The translations under genes and the position numbers were made by a program. Under the pieces are notes generated by a model. It saw only the letters and a list, made by a program, of their open reading frames with translations, was not told where the DNA came from and made no database searches. From contig JAZRTY010000033.1 in the NCBI GenBank assembly GCA_045652245.1, forward strand, positions 186,001-250,000: a DNA stretch of 64,000 bases, given 5' to 3'. Below are positions 50,089-58,983 of this stretch, in pieces (position 1 is the first letter of the stretch; every line of letters begins with the position of its first letter). This DNA is from SIG622 sp045652245 (GTDB lineage: Bacteria > Bacillota > Clostridia > Oscillospirales > CAG-382).

Positions 50089-51186
50089 ATGCTTTACAAT
50101 ACAAACGACATAATAACAATACTTATAACCCTGCTTTGTGCTTTCCTTATTTGCTTCACAACAACACCGATAGCAAGAGTTCTCGCATTCAAGGTTGGAG
50201 CAATCGATGTTCCGAAGGACTCCCGCAGAATGCACAAGGAACCGATACCAAGAATGGGTGGGCTTGCAATCTTTCTCGGCTTTGCAATAACAGTTCTCGT
50301 ATTTTGCGATATAACACTGCCGACTATCGGAATGCTCCTTGGCGGCATACTTCTTGTAATTGTCGGAATATTCGACGATATATACTCAATCCCTGCATTA
50401 TTCAAGCTGTTTTTACAGATAATTTGTGCAACGATAGCAACGGTTATGGGAAATACAATTCCCGGCGTTACAATTTTCGGTAACTATATAGCTTTTGGGG
50501 CACTTGCAATACCGGTAACTATTTTCTGGATAACTGCACTTATTAATGCTGTTAACTTAATTGACGGTCTTGACGGACTTTCCTGTGGAGTATCTGCAAT
50601 ATCCTCTGTTTCTCTGCTTCTGTCCTCTCTTTTCCTGCCCGAGCCGTCAATTGTAATAGTGCTTTTAACTGCAGCTCTTGCAGGCTCTTGCATCGGATTT
50701 TTACCCTTTAACTTCAATCCTGCAACTATATTTATGGGCGACACGGGAGCAATGTTCCTCGGATATTCACTTGCAATTATCTCAATACAGGGCTTTTTCA
50801 AAATCGATGCCCTGATGTCCTTCTGGATTCCGTTCCTTGTATTTGCACTTCCGATTTGTGATACATCATTTGCATTCATCAGAAGAATGTTACACGGGAA
50901 AAGTCCTTTTTCTCCCGACAGAGGACACATTCACCACAAGCTTATAGATATGGGCTTTTCCCAAAAGCAGTCAGTTATGATTCTCTATTCAATATGTGGA
51001 ATGCTCGGTGTATCTGCAGTGCTCTTCGCAAAGGACGAGCCTCAAAGTGGTATTGTGGTACTTCTGATTGCTCTGTTTATATATTTGTGTAACTGGATTT
51101 TTGTAAACAAAAATTCAGAGACCCGACAGCATATGGGGATTCACTTCGAAAAAAGTGAGTATGATGACGACGATGATGATGAATAA
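50089..51186 (+). CDS. Undecaprenyl-phosphate GlcNAc-1-phosphate transferase (TagO/WecA type)
   Basis: 365 residues and many TM helices. The polyprenyl-phosphate sugar-1-phosphate transferase family is recognised by KDSRRMHKEPIPRMGGLAIF, IFDDIYSI, NAVNLIDGLDGLSCG and ATIFMGDTGAMFLGY. The last cytoplasmic loop contains RGHIHHKLIDMG as in WecA/TagO. This enzyme starts wall teichoic acid or secondary polymer synthesis. It ends in an acidic tail (DDDDDDE). It lies 10 bp after trpS, and GAGG overlaps the trpS stop. The next gene makes UDP-ManNAc, supporting the teichoic-acid-linkage role. Confidence 0.9.
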   Translation: MLYNTNDIITILITLLCAFLICFTTTPIARVLAFKVGAIDVPKDSRRMHKEPIPRMGGLAIFLGFAITVLVFCDITLPTIGMLLGGILLVIVGIFDDIYSIPALFKLFLQIICATIATVMGNTIPGVTIFGNYIAFGALAIPVTIFWITALINAVNLIDGLDGLSCGVSAISSVSLLLSSLFLPEPSIVIVLLTAALAGSCIGFLPFNFNPATIFMGDTGAMFLGYSLAIISIQGFFKIDALMSFWIPFLVFALPICDTSFAFIRRMLHGKSPFSPDRGHIHHKLIDMGFSQKQSVMILYSICGMLGVSAVLFAKDEPQSGIVVLLIALFIYLCNWIFVNKNSETRQHMGIHFEKSEYDDDDDDE

Positions 51187-51219
51187 AAATAACTAACATT
51201 ACTCCCGAAAGGACTAAAA

Positions 51220-52359
51220 ATGAAAAAAATTAAAGTAATGCCAATATTCGGTACAAGACCGGATGCGATAAAAATGTGCCCTCTTGTACACGAGATGAAA
51301 AAATATGATCAAATTGAAACCGTGGTTTGCGTAACAGGTCAGCACAAGGAAATGCTACAGTCTGTTCTTGATTTCTTCAACATTACACCTGAATATAACC
51401 TCAACATTATGAGACCAAATCAGACTCTTGAGACAATAACCACCGACATTATCGAAAAGCTCTCGCCCGTTCTGAAGATAGAAGCTCCTGACCTTGTGCT
51501 TGTTCACGGAGATACAAGTACAGCAATGGCAGCAGCGCTTTGCGCTTTCTATAATAAAATCCCGGTAGGTCACGTTGAAGCAGGGCTTCGTTCCTATGAT
51601 AAATGGTCTCCCTTCCCTGAAGAAATGAACAGGAAAATTGTCGGACAAATTGCGGATTTACATTTTATTCCCACAAAGATGTGCAAGGAACAATTGCTGC
51701 GTGAGAGCATAACCGAAGGACTATATATAACAGGCAATACCGAAATTGACGCCGTGGGATATACAGTTACCGATACCCCGGACTTCCCAAGTGAAATCGC
51801 TGAAAAGCTTGACGAAAGCAAGAAACTCATTTTTGTAACTGCACACAGACGCGAAAATATCGGAGAACCACTCAAGGCAATTTGCCGAGCACTCCTTAGA
51901 ATCGTTGAGGATAACACGGATACTCAGCTCATATACCTTGTTCACCTGAATCCCAAGGTGCAGGAAATTGTAAACAGTATCCTTGCAGATAAAGAAAGAA
52001 TAATACTTGCTCCTCCCCAGTCCCCCTTTATAGCGCACAACCTGCTTGCAAAAAGCCATCTCATACTTACCGATTCAGGCGGAATTCAGGAGGATGCGCC
52101 TGCACTCAAGAAGCCGGTTCTCGTTCTTCGTCGTGAAACAGAACGACCTGAAGGAATCGAAGCAGGAACAGCAGTACTTGCAGGCACGCAGGAGGATACA
52201 ATTTATGAAATGGCGTGCAGACTCCTGAAGGACAGGACTGAATATAACAAAATGGCAAACGCTAAAAACCCATACGGCGACGGAAAGACAAGTGAAAGAA
52301 TATGCCGTGCAATACTTCACCACTTCGGACTTTCCGAACGTCCCGAGGATTATATCTGA
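51220..52359 (+). CDS. wecB: UDP-N-acetylglucosamine 2-epimerase (non-hydrolysing)
   Basis: Converts UDP-GlcNAc to UDP-ManNAc (379 residues). Conserved parts: FGTRPDAIKMCPL, VTGQHKEML, VHGDTSTAMAAAL, HVEAGLRSYDKWSPFPEEMN, TAHRRENIG and LTDSGGIQEDAP. In Firmicutes this is MnaA, providing ManNAc for the teichoic acid linkage unit made with TagO. It lies 33 bp after the TagO-like gene with GAAAGGA. Regulation is not visible. Confidence 0.95.
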   Translation: MKKIKVMPIFGTRPDAIKMCPLVHEMKKYDQIETVVCVTGQHKEMLQSVLDFFNITPEYNLNIMRPNQTLETITTDIIEKLSPVLKIEAPDLVLVHGDTSTAMAAALCAFYNKIPVGHVEAGLRSYDKWSPFPEEMNRKIVGQIADLHFIPTKMCKEQLLRESITEGLYITGNTEIDAVGYTVTDTPDFPSEIAEKLDESKKLIFVTAHRRENIGEPLKAICRALLRIVEDNTDTQLIYLVHLNPKVQEIVNSILADKERIILAPPQSPFIAHNLLAKSHLILTDSGGIQEDAPALKKPVLVLRRETERPEGIEAGTAVLAGTQEDTIYEMACRLLKDRTEYNKMANAKNPYGDGKTSERICRAILHHFGLSERPEDYI

Positions 52360-52376
52360 AAACAAGGAGAACGGCA

Positions 52377-53177
52377 ATGAACGGAAATTTTAAAAATACA
52401 AAAGCACTGCTCGTACAGATTCTTGCAATATTATTGCTTTTTATATTGGCTTTCATTGGTCTTCGCAGACTCAATCTTGTAAAATTTCCGGCATTCATAG
52501 AAAATCTCATAGCTGTAGACGATTTCAACAGCGATGAATATATCAATGATTCATACAAGATTCTTGAATATATAAATAAAAGCGAGGCAGAGGAAAAAAA
52601 CAGCCTCTACCCCGAAATTACATCTGACAATTTAAAAAATCTTCTGAATTCACTGAACGTATATGATAGTTATTATTGGGAAACAACCTCGAACAATTAT
52701 TATAACACAAGCTTAAAAAGCATAAATTGCAAGTCCAGAATATCCGGAGACCGTTATAATGTCGAGATAACCTCAGATAATGGAAATTCCTTGAAAAAAT
52801 GCGTCAGCAACGGTGAACGTACAGCAGTCTATATTACTGAAAACAAGATTACAAAAAAAGCGGCCTATGAAGCAGGACTGTCGGATTTTTATTCTGATGC
52901 CTCAATTGTATCAATTGACTATTTCAAAGACTTCGATTTCAGCGACGCAAACTGTGAAATCAACACAATTAAAAAGGACGATTTTTCGCTTGTTTCGATT
53001 TCCTACACCTATGACAGAAACGGTACACAGGTAAAAAACGTATTTCTTATAAGCCTTGATTTCGGAGTCGTTCTGTTTTCGGAATGCTACGAAAATGATA
53101 CACTTGTTTACAGTATGAGTACAAATTCAATCTATCCCCTTACAAGCTTTGAGGATAACCTTTTCAACGTCGAATAA
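52377..53177 (+). CDS. Uncharacterised membrane-anchored protein
   Basis: 266 residues with one N-terminal TM helix (about 10-28: ALLVQILAILLLFILAFIG) and an extracytoplasmic rest rich in Asn, Tyr and Ser, with no domain that I recognise. AAGGAG precedes the ATG at 52377, 17 bp after the epimerase gene, so it is probably in the TagO/WecB-like operon. A role in envelope polymer handling is guesswork from position. Confidence 0.7.
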   Translation: MNGNFKNTKALLVQILAILLLFILAFIGLRRLNLVKFPAFIENLIAVDDFNSDEYINDSYKILEYINKSEAEEKNSLYPEITSDNLKNLLNSLNVYDSYYWETTSNNYYNTSLKSINCKSRISGDRYNVEITSDNGNSLKKCVSNGERTAVYITENKITKKAAYEAGLSDFYSDASIVSIDYFKDFDFSDANCEINTIKKDDFSLVSISYTYDRNGTQVKNVFLISLDFGVVLFSECYENDTLVYSMSTNSIYPLTSFEDNLFNVE

Positions 53178-53179
53178 AT

Positions 53180-53632
53180 TTACAGAAACATAATAGCAAG
53201 CAAAGCAATAGGCGTCAGCCTGTCATTTGTTTCTTTATTGAAGAAAATAACAGCGATAAGTACCGCTAAAATAATCACGTCAAAATCAAAGAACGACCTT
53301 ATTTTTGAAAATCCGCCTATAATTGAGGAAATAGTACCCCTGTTATCGCTGAATGCTTCAATTACTGAAGTTTTTTCGTTTTCTTCATCCCTGTTTTCTT
53401 TATTCATAACCTCATCGCTTTTGTCCTTGATTTCCTGTTCTTTTTCTTCCCTTAATATAACATTTTCTTGTTTTTTTCCAATGTTATTAAACGCCTCATA
53501 GGCAGAAGAATCGGAAAAGGACCTTACGGGAATAGTGCTCGGTTGATTATTCCGGTAGCTCACACCTGCATTCGGATTTATACGAAGCGTGCTTGCAGGC
53601 TCAAAGCCGGTAGCATAGCTCTTACTGTACAT
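53180..53632 (-). CDS. Uncharacterised membrane protein (cluster gene 3)
   Basis: 150 residues. An N-terminal soluble part rich in charged residues (KKQENVILREEKEQEIKDK) is followed by two closely spaced hydrophobic segments near the end (FDVIILAVLIAVIFF and LTPIALLAIMFL). No domain recognised. GGGGGA precedes the ATG. It converges almost end to end with the previous gene and is the last of three small minus-strand genes. Confidence 0.65.
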   Translation of the reverse strand: MYSKSYATGFEPASTLRINPNAGVSYRNNQPSTIPVRSFSDSSAYEAFNNIGKKQENVILREEKEQEIKDKSDEVMNKENRDEENEKTSVIEAFSDNRGTISSIIGGFSKIRSFFDFDVIILAVLIAVIFFNKETNDRLTPIALLAIMFL

Positions 53633-53644
53633 ACTATTCCCCCT

Positions 53645-54034
53645 TTATACTAAATTTAAAAGCTTACCGATATCGGAAATATTTGACTTTGAAATAATCT
53701 TGAGTGCCTTCAGCAACCTTATAACAGTATCAGCGTTGTCTCTTCTGTGACTGCTCATATAGGGCTTTATAGCACTTATAAGACTGATGCTTCCATCAAT
53801 ATTCCCGCTGCCGACTATCTCCTCGAGAAAATGTGAAATCCTGCCTATTTCATTGCTTGTTCCAGCCTCTGCCTTGTCAGATGCAAGCACATTTACAATT
53901 TCAAGACTGTTATCCGAGTCATCCTTTTCAACACTATCATTATTTTTCATAAACCCTTGTGCAATCTCAGAAATAAGCTTTATGCTTTCCGGATCACTCA
54001 GTATTTCAGAAATTTTATCGTAAGCTTCACTCAT
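53645..54034 (-). CDS. Uncharacterised helical protein (cluster gene 2)
   Basis: 129 residues, predicted helical, without membrane segments. It starts MSEAYDKISEILSDPESIKL and has a C-terminal repeat-like region (SLISAIKPYMSSHRRDNADT). Similar small proteins seem common in gut clostridia by my recollection, but I cannot name a function. GAGG precedes the ATG; it lies 12 bp before the next gene on the same strand. Confidence 0.65.
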   Translation of the reverse strand: MSEAYDKISEILSDPESIKLISEIAQGFMKNNDSVEKDDSDNSLEIVNVLASDKAEAGTSNEIGRISHFLEEIVGSGNIDGSISLISAIKPYMSSHRRDNADTVIRLLKALKIISKSNISDIGKLLNLV

Positions 54035-54048
54035 ATTCGCCTCACAAA

Positions 54049-54294
54049 TTACTGATTACCTTTGAGCTTTTCAGCCATTTTCTCGGCATTTTCCCTGCCG
54101 ATAATACGAAGCATTCTCTCAATATCACGAGGAGTGAGCTTTGAAATTACTTTCCTTATTTTATCGGTATCTGAAAGTGCAGCCTTGAGCTTTGCATCAG
54201 AGATATTCCCCATTTTTGCAGCACTCGAAAGTCTATCACGAAGCTCATCATCGGATAGCTTTGAAAAATCACGCAAATTATCCTCATTAAACAT
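54049..54294 (-). CDS. Uncharacterised helical protein (cluster gene 1)
   Basis: 81 residues, highly charged, fully helical by pattern (LSDDELRDRLSSAAKMGNIS; KVISKLTPRDIERMLRIIG). GGGGGT precedes the ATG. With the next two genes it forms a three-gene minus-strand unit with gaps of 14 and 12 bp. No family name known to me. Confidence 0.65.
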   Translation of the reverse strand: MFNEDNLRDFSKLSDDELRDRLSSAAKMGNISDAKLKAALSDTDKIRKVISKLTPRDIERMLRIIGRENAEKMAEKLKGNQ

Positions 54295-54426
54295 AATAGT
54301 ACCCCCGAAAGATTTTTGTATTTACTGCATTATATGCAAAAGATTTTTTTCTGACACTGACAATTATTGTAAAAAAAGCACTTTTTGATATAAAACAGCT
54401 CAAATTTGAAAGGATTTTACAGTTAA

Positions 54427-54915
54427 ATGAAAATTCTTGTTTTTTCCGACAGTCACAGATACTTGCGAAATATGACAAAAGCGCTTCAAACACATATGTC
54501 GGATACCGACCTTATTATCCACCTCGGTGACAACATAGCCGACACAAAGCTGTTCTCGCAGCTTTGCCCTCATATTGCAAATATAAATATATCAGGGAAC
54601 TGCGATTTTTCGGTATCAGACATAGAAAACACTTTCAAGCTCGGAAAAACTGATATTACTGCCTTTGCCTGCCACGGACATTTCTATAATGTAAAGAACG
54701 GTATAGACTTGCTTCTTCGCGAAGCTAAGAAACAAAATGCTAGAATTGCTCTGTTCGGTCATACTCACATCTCACACCTTGAAGAACGTGACGGAATACT
54801 TCTTCTCAATCCCGGCAGTATATCGCAGCCAAGAGGAACAGAATCAGCCTCATATGCAGTTATAAACATCGAAAACAATATTATTTCACCGTCAATAATT
54901 TACAAAATTGACTGA
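54427..54915 (+). CDS. YfcE/MJ0936-family metallophosphoesterase
   Basis: 162 residues with a calcineurin-like fold: metal motifs FSDSHR, HLGDN, SGNCDF, CHGH and FGHTHISH are all present, complete for a two-metal phosphodiesterase. The physiological substrate of this family is unclear. GAAAGGA lies about 12 nt before ATG 54427. It starts a plus-strand series through thiI to the DUF1643 gene. Confidence 0.9.
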   Translation: MKILVFSDSHRYLRNMTKALQTHMSDTDLIIHLGDNIADTKLFSQLCPHIANINISGNCDFSVSDIENTFKLGKTDITAFACHGHFYNVKNGIDLLLREAKKQNARIALFGHTHISHLEERDGILLLNPGSISQPRGTESASYAVINIENNIISPSIIYKID

Positions 54916-54925
54916 AAGGATAATA

Positions 54926-55435
54926 ATGAGATACACGCCCAAAACAAATAATACAAAACCATTACTTTTAACAATACTGCTGACTGTTGTTGCAGTATTC
55001 TCTTTGTTATTCGCCTCGCAAGTACTGACAACAAAATGGCTGTTCCAGTTATTATTTCTATGTACTGCAACCGGCGCTATGCAAATTTTCATAAAATTTG
55101 TACTTACCACTTATGAATATTACCTTGAAGAAAATACCTTGTATATCTATAAAATACTTGGAAAAAGACGTCTTTGCGTTGCAAATTTTGTACTTTCAAA
55201 TATTAACGAGCAAATAAAAAAGCAGTCTGACATAAAAGCTTCAGACAACGAATTTTCAAAAAAACAAATACTCAATTTTGTGCGCAATATGGATGCAGAG
55301 GATGTCTGTACCTTCATTTATAACCTTTACGGTGATATGTATCTTGTAAGGCTTGAAACAGAAGAAAGCTTTGTACAAATACTGAACGAAAGAATTGAAA
55401 TCTCAAAAAGGGAGAAAGAAAATGAGCAGATTTAA
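54926..55435 (+). CDS. Uncharacterised two-TM membrane protein
   Basis: 169 residues. Two hydrophobic stretches (PLLLTILLTVVAVFSLLFAS; LFQLLFLCTATGAMQIFIKF) precede a cytoplasmic-looking C-terminal part with YYLEENTLYIYKILGKRR, perhaps a PH-like fold. Start ATG 54926 after GAAAGGA. It overlaps thiI by 14 bp, so translation is probably coupled. No function recognised. Confidence 0.7.
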   Translation: MRYTPKTNNTKPLLLTILLTVVAVFSLLFASQVLTTKWLFQLLFLCTATGAMQIFIKFVLTTYEYYLEENTLYIYKILGKRRLCVANFVLSNINEQIKKQSDIKASDNEFSKKQILNFVRNMDAEDVCTFIYNLYGDMYLVRLETEESFVQILNERIEISKREKENEQI

Positions 55436-56606
55436 TGAAGTAATACTTCTGAAATATGGTGAATTGATACTTAAAGGTCTTAATAAAGCTAAATTTGAAA
55501 ATCAGATGCTCCGTGACCTTTCGGCAAAACTCAAAAATGTCGGAGATTATAAAATAAAAAAAGCACAGTCAACAGTATATGTGCTTCCGAACGACGAAAA
55601 TGCAAGAGAAAGCATTGATACAGCCTATAATGAATGTAAAAAGGTTTTCGGAATTGCAGCACTGTGTAAAGCCTGTGAGGTGGAAAAGGATTTTGACAAA
55701 ATCCTTGAGATTCTTCCGGAATATATTGAAAACAAAATGAATAAGGTAAGAACCTTTAAGGTAGAAGCTAAAAGGTCTGACAAAAATTTTCCGAAAAACT
55801 CACCTGAAATTTCACGTGAATGTGGGGGTGCTATACTTTCAAGATTTCATCATCTGAAGGTTGACGTTGAAAATCCTGATGTAGTTGTCAGAGTTGAAGT
55901 CCGTGATTTTGCAGCCTATATCCACTGTGGAACAGAGGAAGGTGCAGGTGGAATGCCAAAAGGAAGTGCAGGAAAAGCATTACTTTTATTATCAGGTGGT
56001 ATCGACTCCCCCGTTGCAGGGTATTTAACTGCAAAAAGAGGAGTTACAGTTGACGCACTTCACTTTGAAAGCTACCCGTATACAAGCGATATGGCAAGAG
56101 AAAAGGTTATAGACCTTGCGAAAATCATGAGTGACTATTGTGGTCATTTCACACTTAACGTAATTTCGGTTACAAAAATACAGGAAGAAATCCGTGATAA
56201 GTGCAGAGAAGAATATTTCACACTTATTCTTCGCAGGTTTATGATGCGACTTGCGCAGAAGCTTGCCATAACCTACGGAAGCAAAGGAATTATTACAGGA
56301 GAAAGTATCGGACAGGTTGCAAGTCAGACACTTGGTGCTATGCTTGTCACAAACGCAGTAGTAACTGAAGTTCCGATATATCGACCTCTTGTTACTATGG
56401 ATAAAGAAGAAATTATCAAAATTTCAAGAAAAATCGGTACCTTTGATACTTCCATTCTCCCCTACGAGGACTGCTGTACCGTATTTACACCGAGACATCC
56501 TGTTACAAATCCGATACTTTCGAAAATAGAGCAAGAGGAAGCAAAACTTGATGTCGAAGCACTCGTAAACGAAGCATTCGATGGCAGGACAAAATACGAT
56601 ATATAA
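55422..56606 (+). CDS. thiI: tRNA 4-thiouridine synthase ThiI
   Basis: 394 residues: an N-terminal ferredoxin-like/THUMP part (about 1-165; VEVRDFAAYIHCG) and the PP-loop ATPase part with LLLLSGGIDSPVAGYLTAK and ITGESIGQVASQTLGAM. As in B. subtilis, no rhodanese domain is present; sulfur would come from a partner cysteine desulfurase. The CEDCC-like active part is YEDCCTVFTPRHP. AAGGGAG precedes ATG 55422. It is in the operon with the two-TM protein and pncC. Confidence 0.95.
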   Translation: MSRFNEVILLKYGELILKGLNKAKFENQMLRDLSAKLKNVGDYKIKKAQSTVYVLPNDENARESIDTAYNECKKVFGIAALCKACEVEKDFDKILEILPEYIENKMNKVRTFKVEAKRSDKNFPKNSPEISRECGGAILSRFHHLKVDVENPDVVVRVEVRDFAAYIHCGTEEGAGGMPKGSAGKALLLLSGGIDSPVAGYLTAKRGVTVDALHFESYPYTSDMAREKVIDLAKIMSDYCGHFTLNVISVTKIQEEIRDKCREEYFTLILRRFMMRLAQKLAITYGSKGIITGESIGQVASQTLGAMLVTNAVVTEVPIYRPLVTMDKEEIIKISRKIGTFDTSILPYEDCCTVFTPRHPVTNPILSKIEQEEAKLDVEALVNEAFDGRTKYDI

Positions 56607-56616
56607 CGAGGAAATT

Positions 56617-57102
56617 ATGTTAATAGAAGAAAATTTAATTTCACTTTTTTCTGAAAAAAATTTAACACTTGCAACTGCAGAATCCTGTACAGGTGGACTG
56701 CTTTCCAAGAGAATTACAGACATTTCGGGAGCGTCAAGGATTTTTGGCTACGGACTTTGTACCTATGCAAATGAAGCCAAAATAAAGCTTCTCGGAGTAT
56801 CAGAGGAATCTCTTGAAAAATTCGGTGCAGTCTCAATGCAGGTCGCAAAGGAAATGGCGCAAGGACTACTTGAGCTTTCAGATGCCGATATTGTACTTTG
56901 CACAACGGGAATTGCAAGTGCAACTGGTGCGCCGACAGGAAAGCCCGTCGGTCTTGTATATCTGTCTGTCGGCAAAAAGGCTGAAAACACTATTGACGTT
57001 TATGAATTAACTCTCGGAAGCTATAAAACAAGAGAAAAAATCAGAAATGCCACAGCCGATATTGCATTTTCAAAGGCAATAGAGTATGCCGAAAGTAAAT
57101 AA
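56617..57102 (+). CDS. pncC: Nicotinamide-nucleotide amidohydrolase PncC (CinA C-terminal type)
   Basis: 161 residues, a stand-alone CinA C-terminal domain. Typical motifs ATAESCTGGLLSKRITD, GASRIFGYGLCTYANEAK and TTGIASATGAPTGKPVGLVY are present. The enzyme deamidates nicotinamide mononucleotide in NAD recycling. The N-terminal MoCF-like domain of full CinA is absent. It lies 10 bp after thiI. Confidence 0.92.
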   Translation: MLIEENLISLFSEKNLTLATAESCTGGLLSKRITDISGASRIFGYGLCTYANEAKIKLLGVSEESLEKFGAVSMQVAKEMAQGLLELSDADIVLCTTGIASATGAPTGKPVGLVYLSVGKKAENTIDVYELTLGSYKTREKIRNATADIAFSKAIEYAESK

Positions 57103-57117
57103 ATCAAGGAGAGCCTT

Positions 57118-58296
57118 ATGGAATACCTCGAATTATTTGATTATATAGCAAAAATAAGCCCTGAGAGCCTTATAAAGCTCGTTATAAGCAATAAGCGGGC
57201 GAAGATATATGAATACAACAAAATTGTTATAAAGCCTGTAATTCTGCGCGACAAGATGTTCTTCCAATGTGAAAGCTTTACTGACAAACAAGCCTTTCAT
57301 AAAAACATTGAAATAACAGAGCTTTGTGATTTTGTAAAAACAGAGCTTAATGAGAATTTCAAGCAGGTTGACGGAATTCTTACCGATAAAAGCTTCAGTA
57401 TTAAGCTTTCAAAATCAAACAAGGTACTGTTCAACGAGAAAAAGACCATTGCTGAAAAAAAGCATGGTTCTGTCGGACATAACCGTACAAAAAATTATAT
57501 TCTGTCTGAAGGAACTTATGTCCCGGCACTCTTTGAGCTTGGGGTTATAAGCCGTGACGGTAAAATAATAAACTCACAGTACGATAAATTCCGTCAGATA
57601 AACAGGTTTGTTGAAATTATACACGATACTCTGAAAAACGAAAAGAAAGCCGAATTGAATATTATAGATTTCGGTTGTGGTAAATCTTATCTTACCTTCG
57701 TACTGTATCACTATCTTACGCAAATCAAAGGTATACAGGCGAATATTGTCGGACTTGACCTAAAAAAAGACGTAATAGAAAAGTGTAACAGAATTTCCGA
57801 AAAATACGGATATAAAAATCTAAAATTCTTTTGTGGAGATATAAAGGACTACAAGGCAGACTTCCAGCCCGATATGGTAATAACTCTGCATGCCTGCGAT
57901 ACGGCTACCGACTTTGCCCTGTTCAACTCAATTACGTGGGGTGCTAAATATATCTTCTCTGTCCCCTGCTGTCAGCACGAAGTTAATAATACAATTTCAA
58001 CAAAAAAACTTTCGCTTCTGACAGACTATGGAATTATAAAGGAACGCATAAGTGCCTTAATAACTGATACATTACGCGCGAAAATCCTCGAATACTACGG
58101 ATATTCCACCGACCTTATGGAGTTTATAGATATTGCACATTCACCGAAAAATCTTCTGATACGTTCTGAGAAAAAAGTTGTATCAAAAACAAAACAAGCG
58201 CAAATCCTTTCTGAAATTCAAGAATTACAAAAGGAATTTTCTTTTGAACAAACACTCCTCACTCTCACAATAAATAATCCTGATTTTAAGCTGTAA
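57118..58296 (+). CDS. SAM-dependent methyltransferase (Methyltransf_32 type)
   Basis: 392 residues. The N-terminal part is uncharacterised. The motif HNRTKNYIL precedes the C-terminal class I methyltransferase domain (about 165-330): IIDFGCGKSYLTFVLYHYL is the SAM loop and TLHACDTATDFALF and SVPCCQHEV are typical of this family. It may modify RNA or a small molecule; nothing in the context decides. AAGGAG precedes the ATG, 15 bp after pncC. Confidence 0.86.
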   Translation: MEYLELFDYIAKISPESLIKLVISNKRAKIYEYNKIVIKPVILRDKMFFQCESFTDKQAFHKNIEITELCDFVKTELNENFKQVDGILTDKSFSIKLSKSNKVLFNEKKTIAEKKHGSVGHNRTKNYILSEGTYVPALFELGVISRDGKIINSQYDKFRQINRFVEIIHDTLKNEKKAELNIIDFGCGKSYLTFVLYHYLTQIKGIQANIVGLDLKKDVIEKCNRISEKYGYKNLKFFCGDIKDYKADFQPDMVITLHACDTATDFALFNSITWGAKYIFSVPCCQHEVNNTISTKKLSLLTDYGIIKERISALITDTLRAKILEYYGYSTDLMEFIDIAHSPKNLLIRSEKKVVSKTKQAQILSEIQELQKEFSFEQTLLTLTINNPDFKL

Positions 58297-58318
58297 TAAT
58301 TCAACAAAGGAGAACCAG

Positions 58319-58942
58319 ATGCGACACGTGCCGAGCTCTACAACTTGCGAAATTGAAGTTTTAAAATTCAAAGAAGCACTTGAAAGGTCACAACTTCCAT
58401 CGACAGAATACGATATAAACAAGTGGTTGTATGTCCCGAATTTTTATAGTGAATACAGGTACATTCTTGGAACATTAGGAAAAAATCCCCTTATCTGTAT
58501 CGGAATAAATCCGTCGACAGCAAAGCCGGATGCCCTTGACAGAACACTTCAGTCTGTTGAACGTGTAGCCATAAATAACGGCTTCGATTCCTTTATTATG
58601 TTCAATGTCTATGCACAGAGGGCTACAAGTCCTGATGATATGGAAAGGACTTTCAATAAAGAATTACATAATGAAAATATGAAAGCCTTTGAGTATATTC
58701 TGAAAATTTCAAAAAATGCTCCGAAAATCTGGGCAGCCTGGGGTTCAATTATCGAAAAAAGAGATTATCTTTCAAAGTGTGTTATGGATATGGTCCGACT
58801 CGGAAAGCAATACGGCGCAAATTGGTATACAGCAGGAGCAAGAAGTGTAAAGGGACATCCACATCATCCATTATATCTTAAAAGTACAAGTTCACTTGAT
58901 GATTTCTGTGATATTGTTGAATATCTTGACAGTTTAATATAA
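58319..58942 (+). CDS. DUF1643 domain-containing protein
   Basis: 207 residues. The family signature is in YRYILGTLGKNPLICIGINP, STAKPDALDRTLQSVERVA, MFNVYAQRATSP and GHPHHPLYLK. DUF1643 proteins are of unknown function and common in bacteria. AAGGAG precedes the ATG, 22 bp after the methyltransferase gene. It ends the plus-strand series; a hairpin follows. Confidence 0.9.
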   Translation: MRHVPSSTTCEIEVLKFKEALERSQLPSTEYDINKWLYVPNFYSEYRYILGTLGKNPLICIGINPSTAKPDALDRTLQSVERVAINNGFDSFIMFNVYAQRATSPDDMERTFNKELHNENMKAFEYILKISKNAPKIWAAWGSIIEKRDYLSKCVMDMVRLGKQYGANWYTAGARSVKGHPHHPLYLKSTSSLDDFCDIVEYLDSLI

Positions 58943-58950
58943 ACAAAAAC

Positions 58951-58983
58951 GAGCTGTTGCACAAGTTGCAACAGCTCATATTT
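58951..58983. terminator. Bidirectional terminator between DUF1643 gene and tcdA
   Basis: GAGCTGTTGCA/TGCAACAGCTC perfect 11-bp stem, 5-nt loop, then ATATTTTAG on plus and GTTTTTGTTT on minus. Confidence 0.9.

Noticed and set aside
51130..51186. Acidic DDDDDDE tail of the TagO-like protein considered as frameshift or sequence error.
   Set aside because: The frame is intact up to a clear stop, and acidic tails occur in this family.
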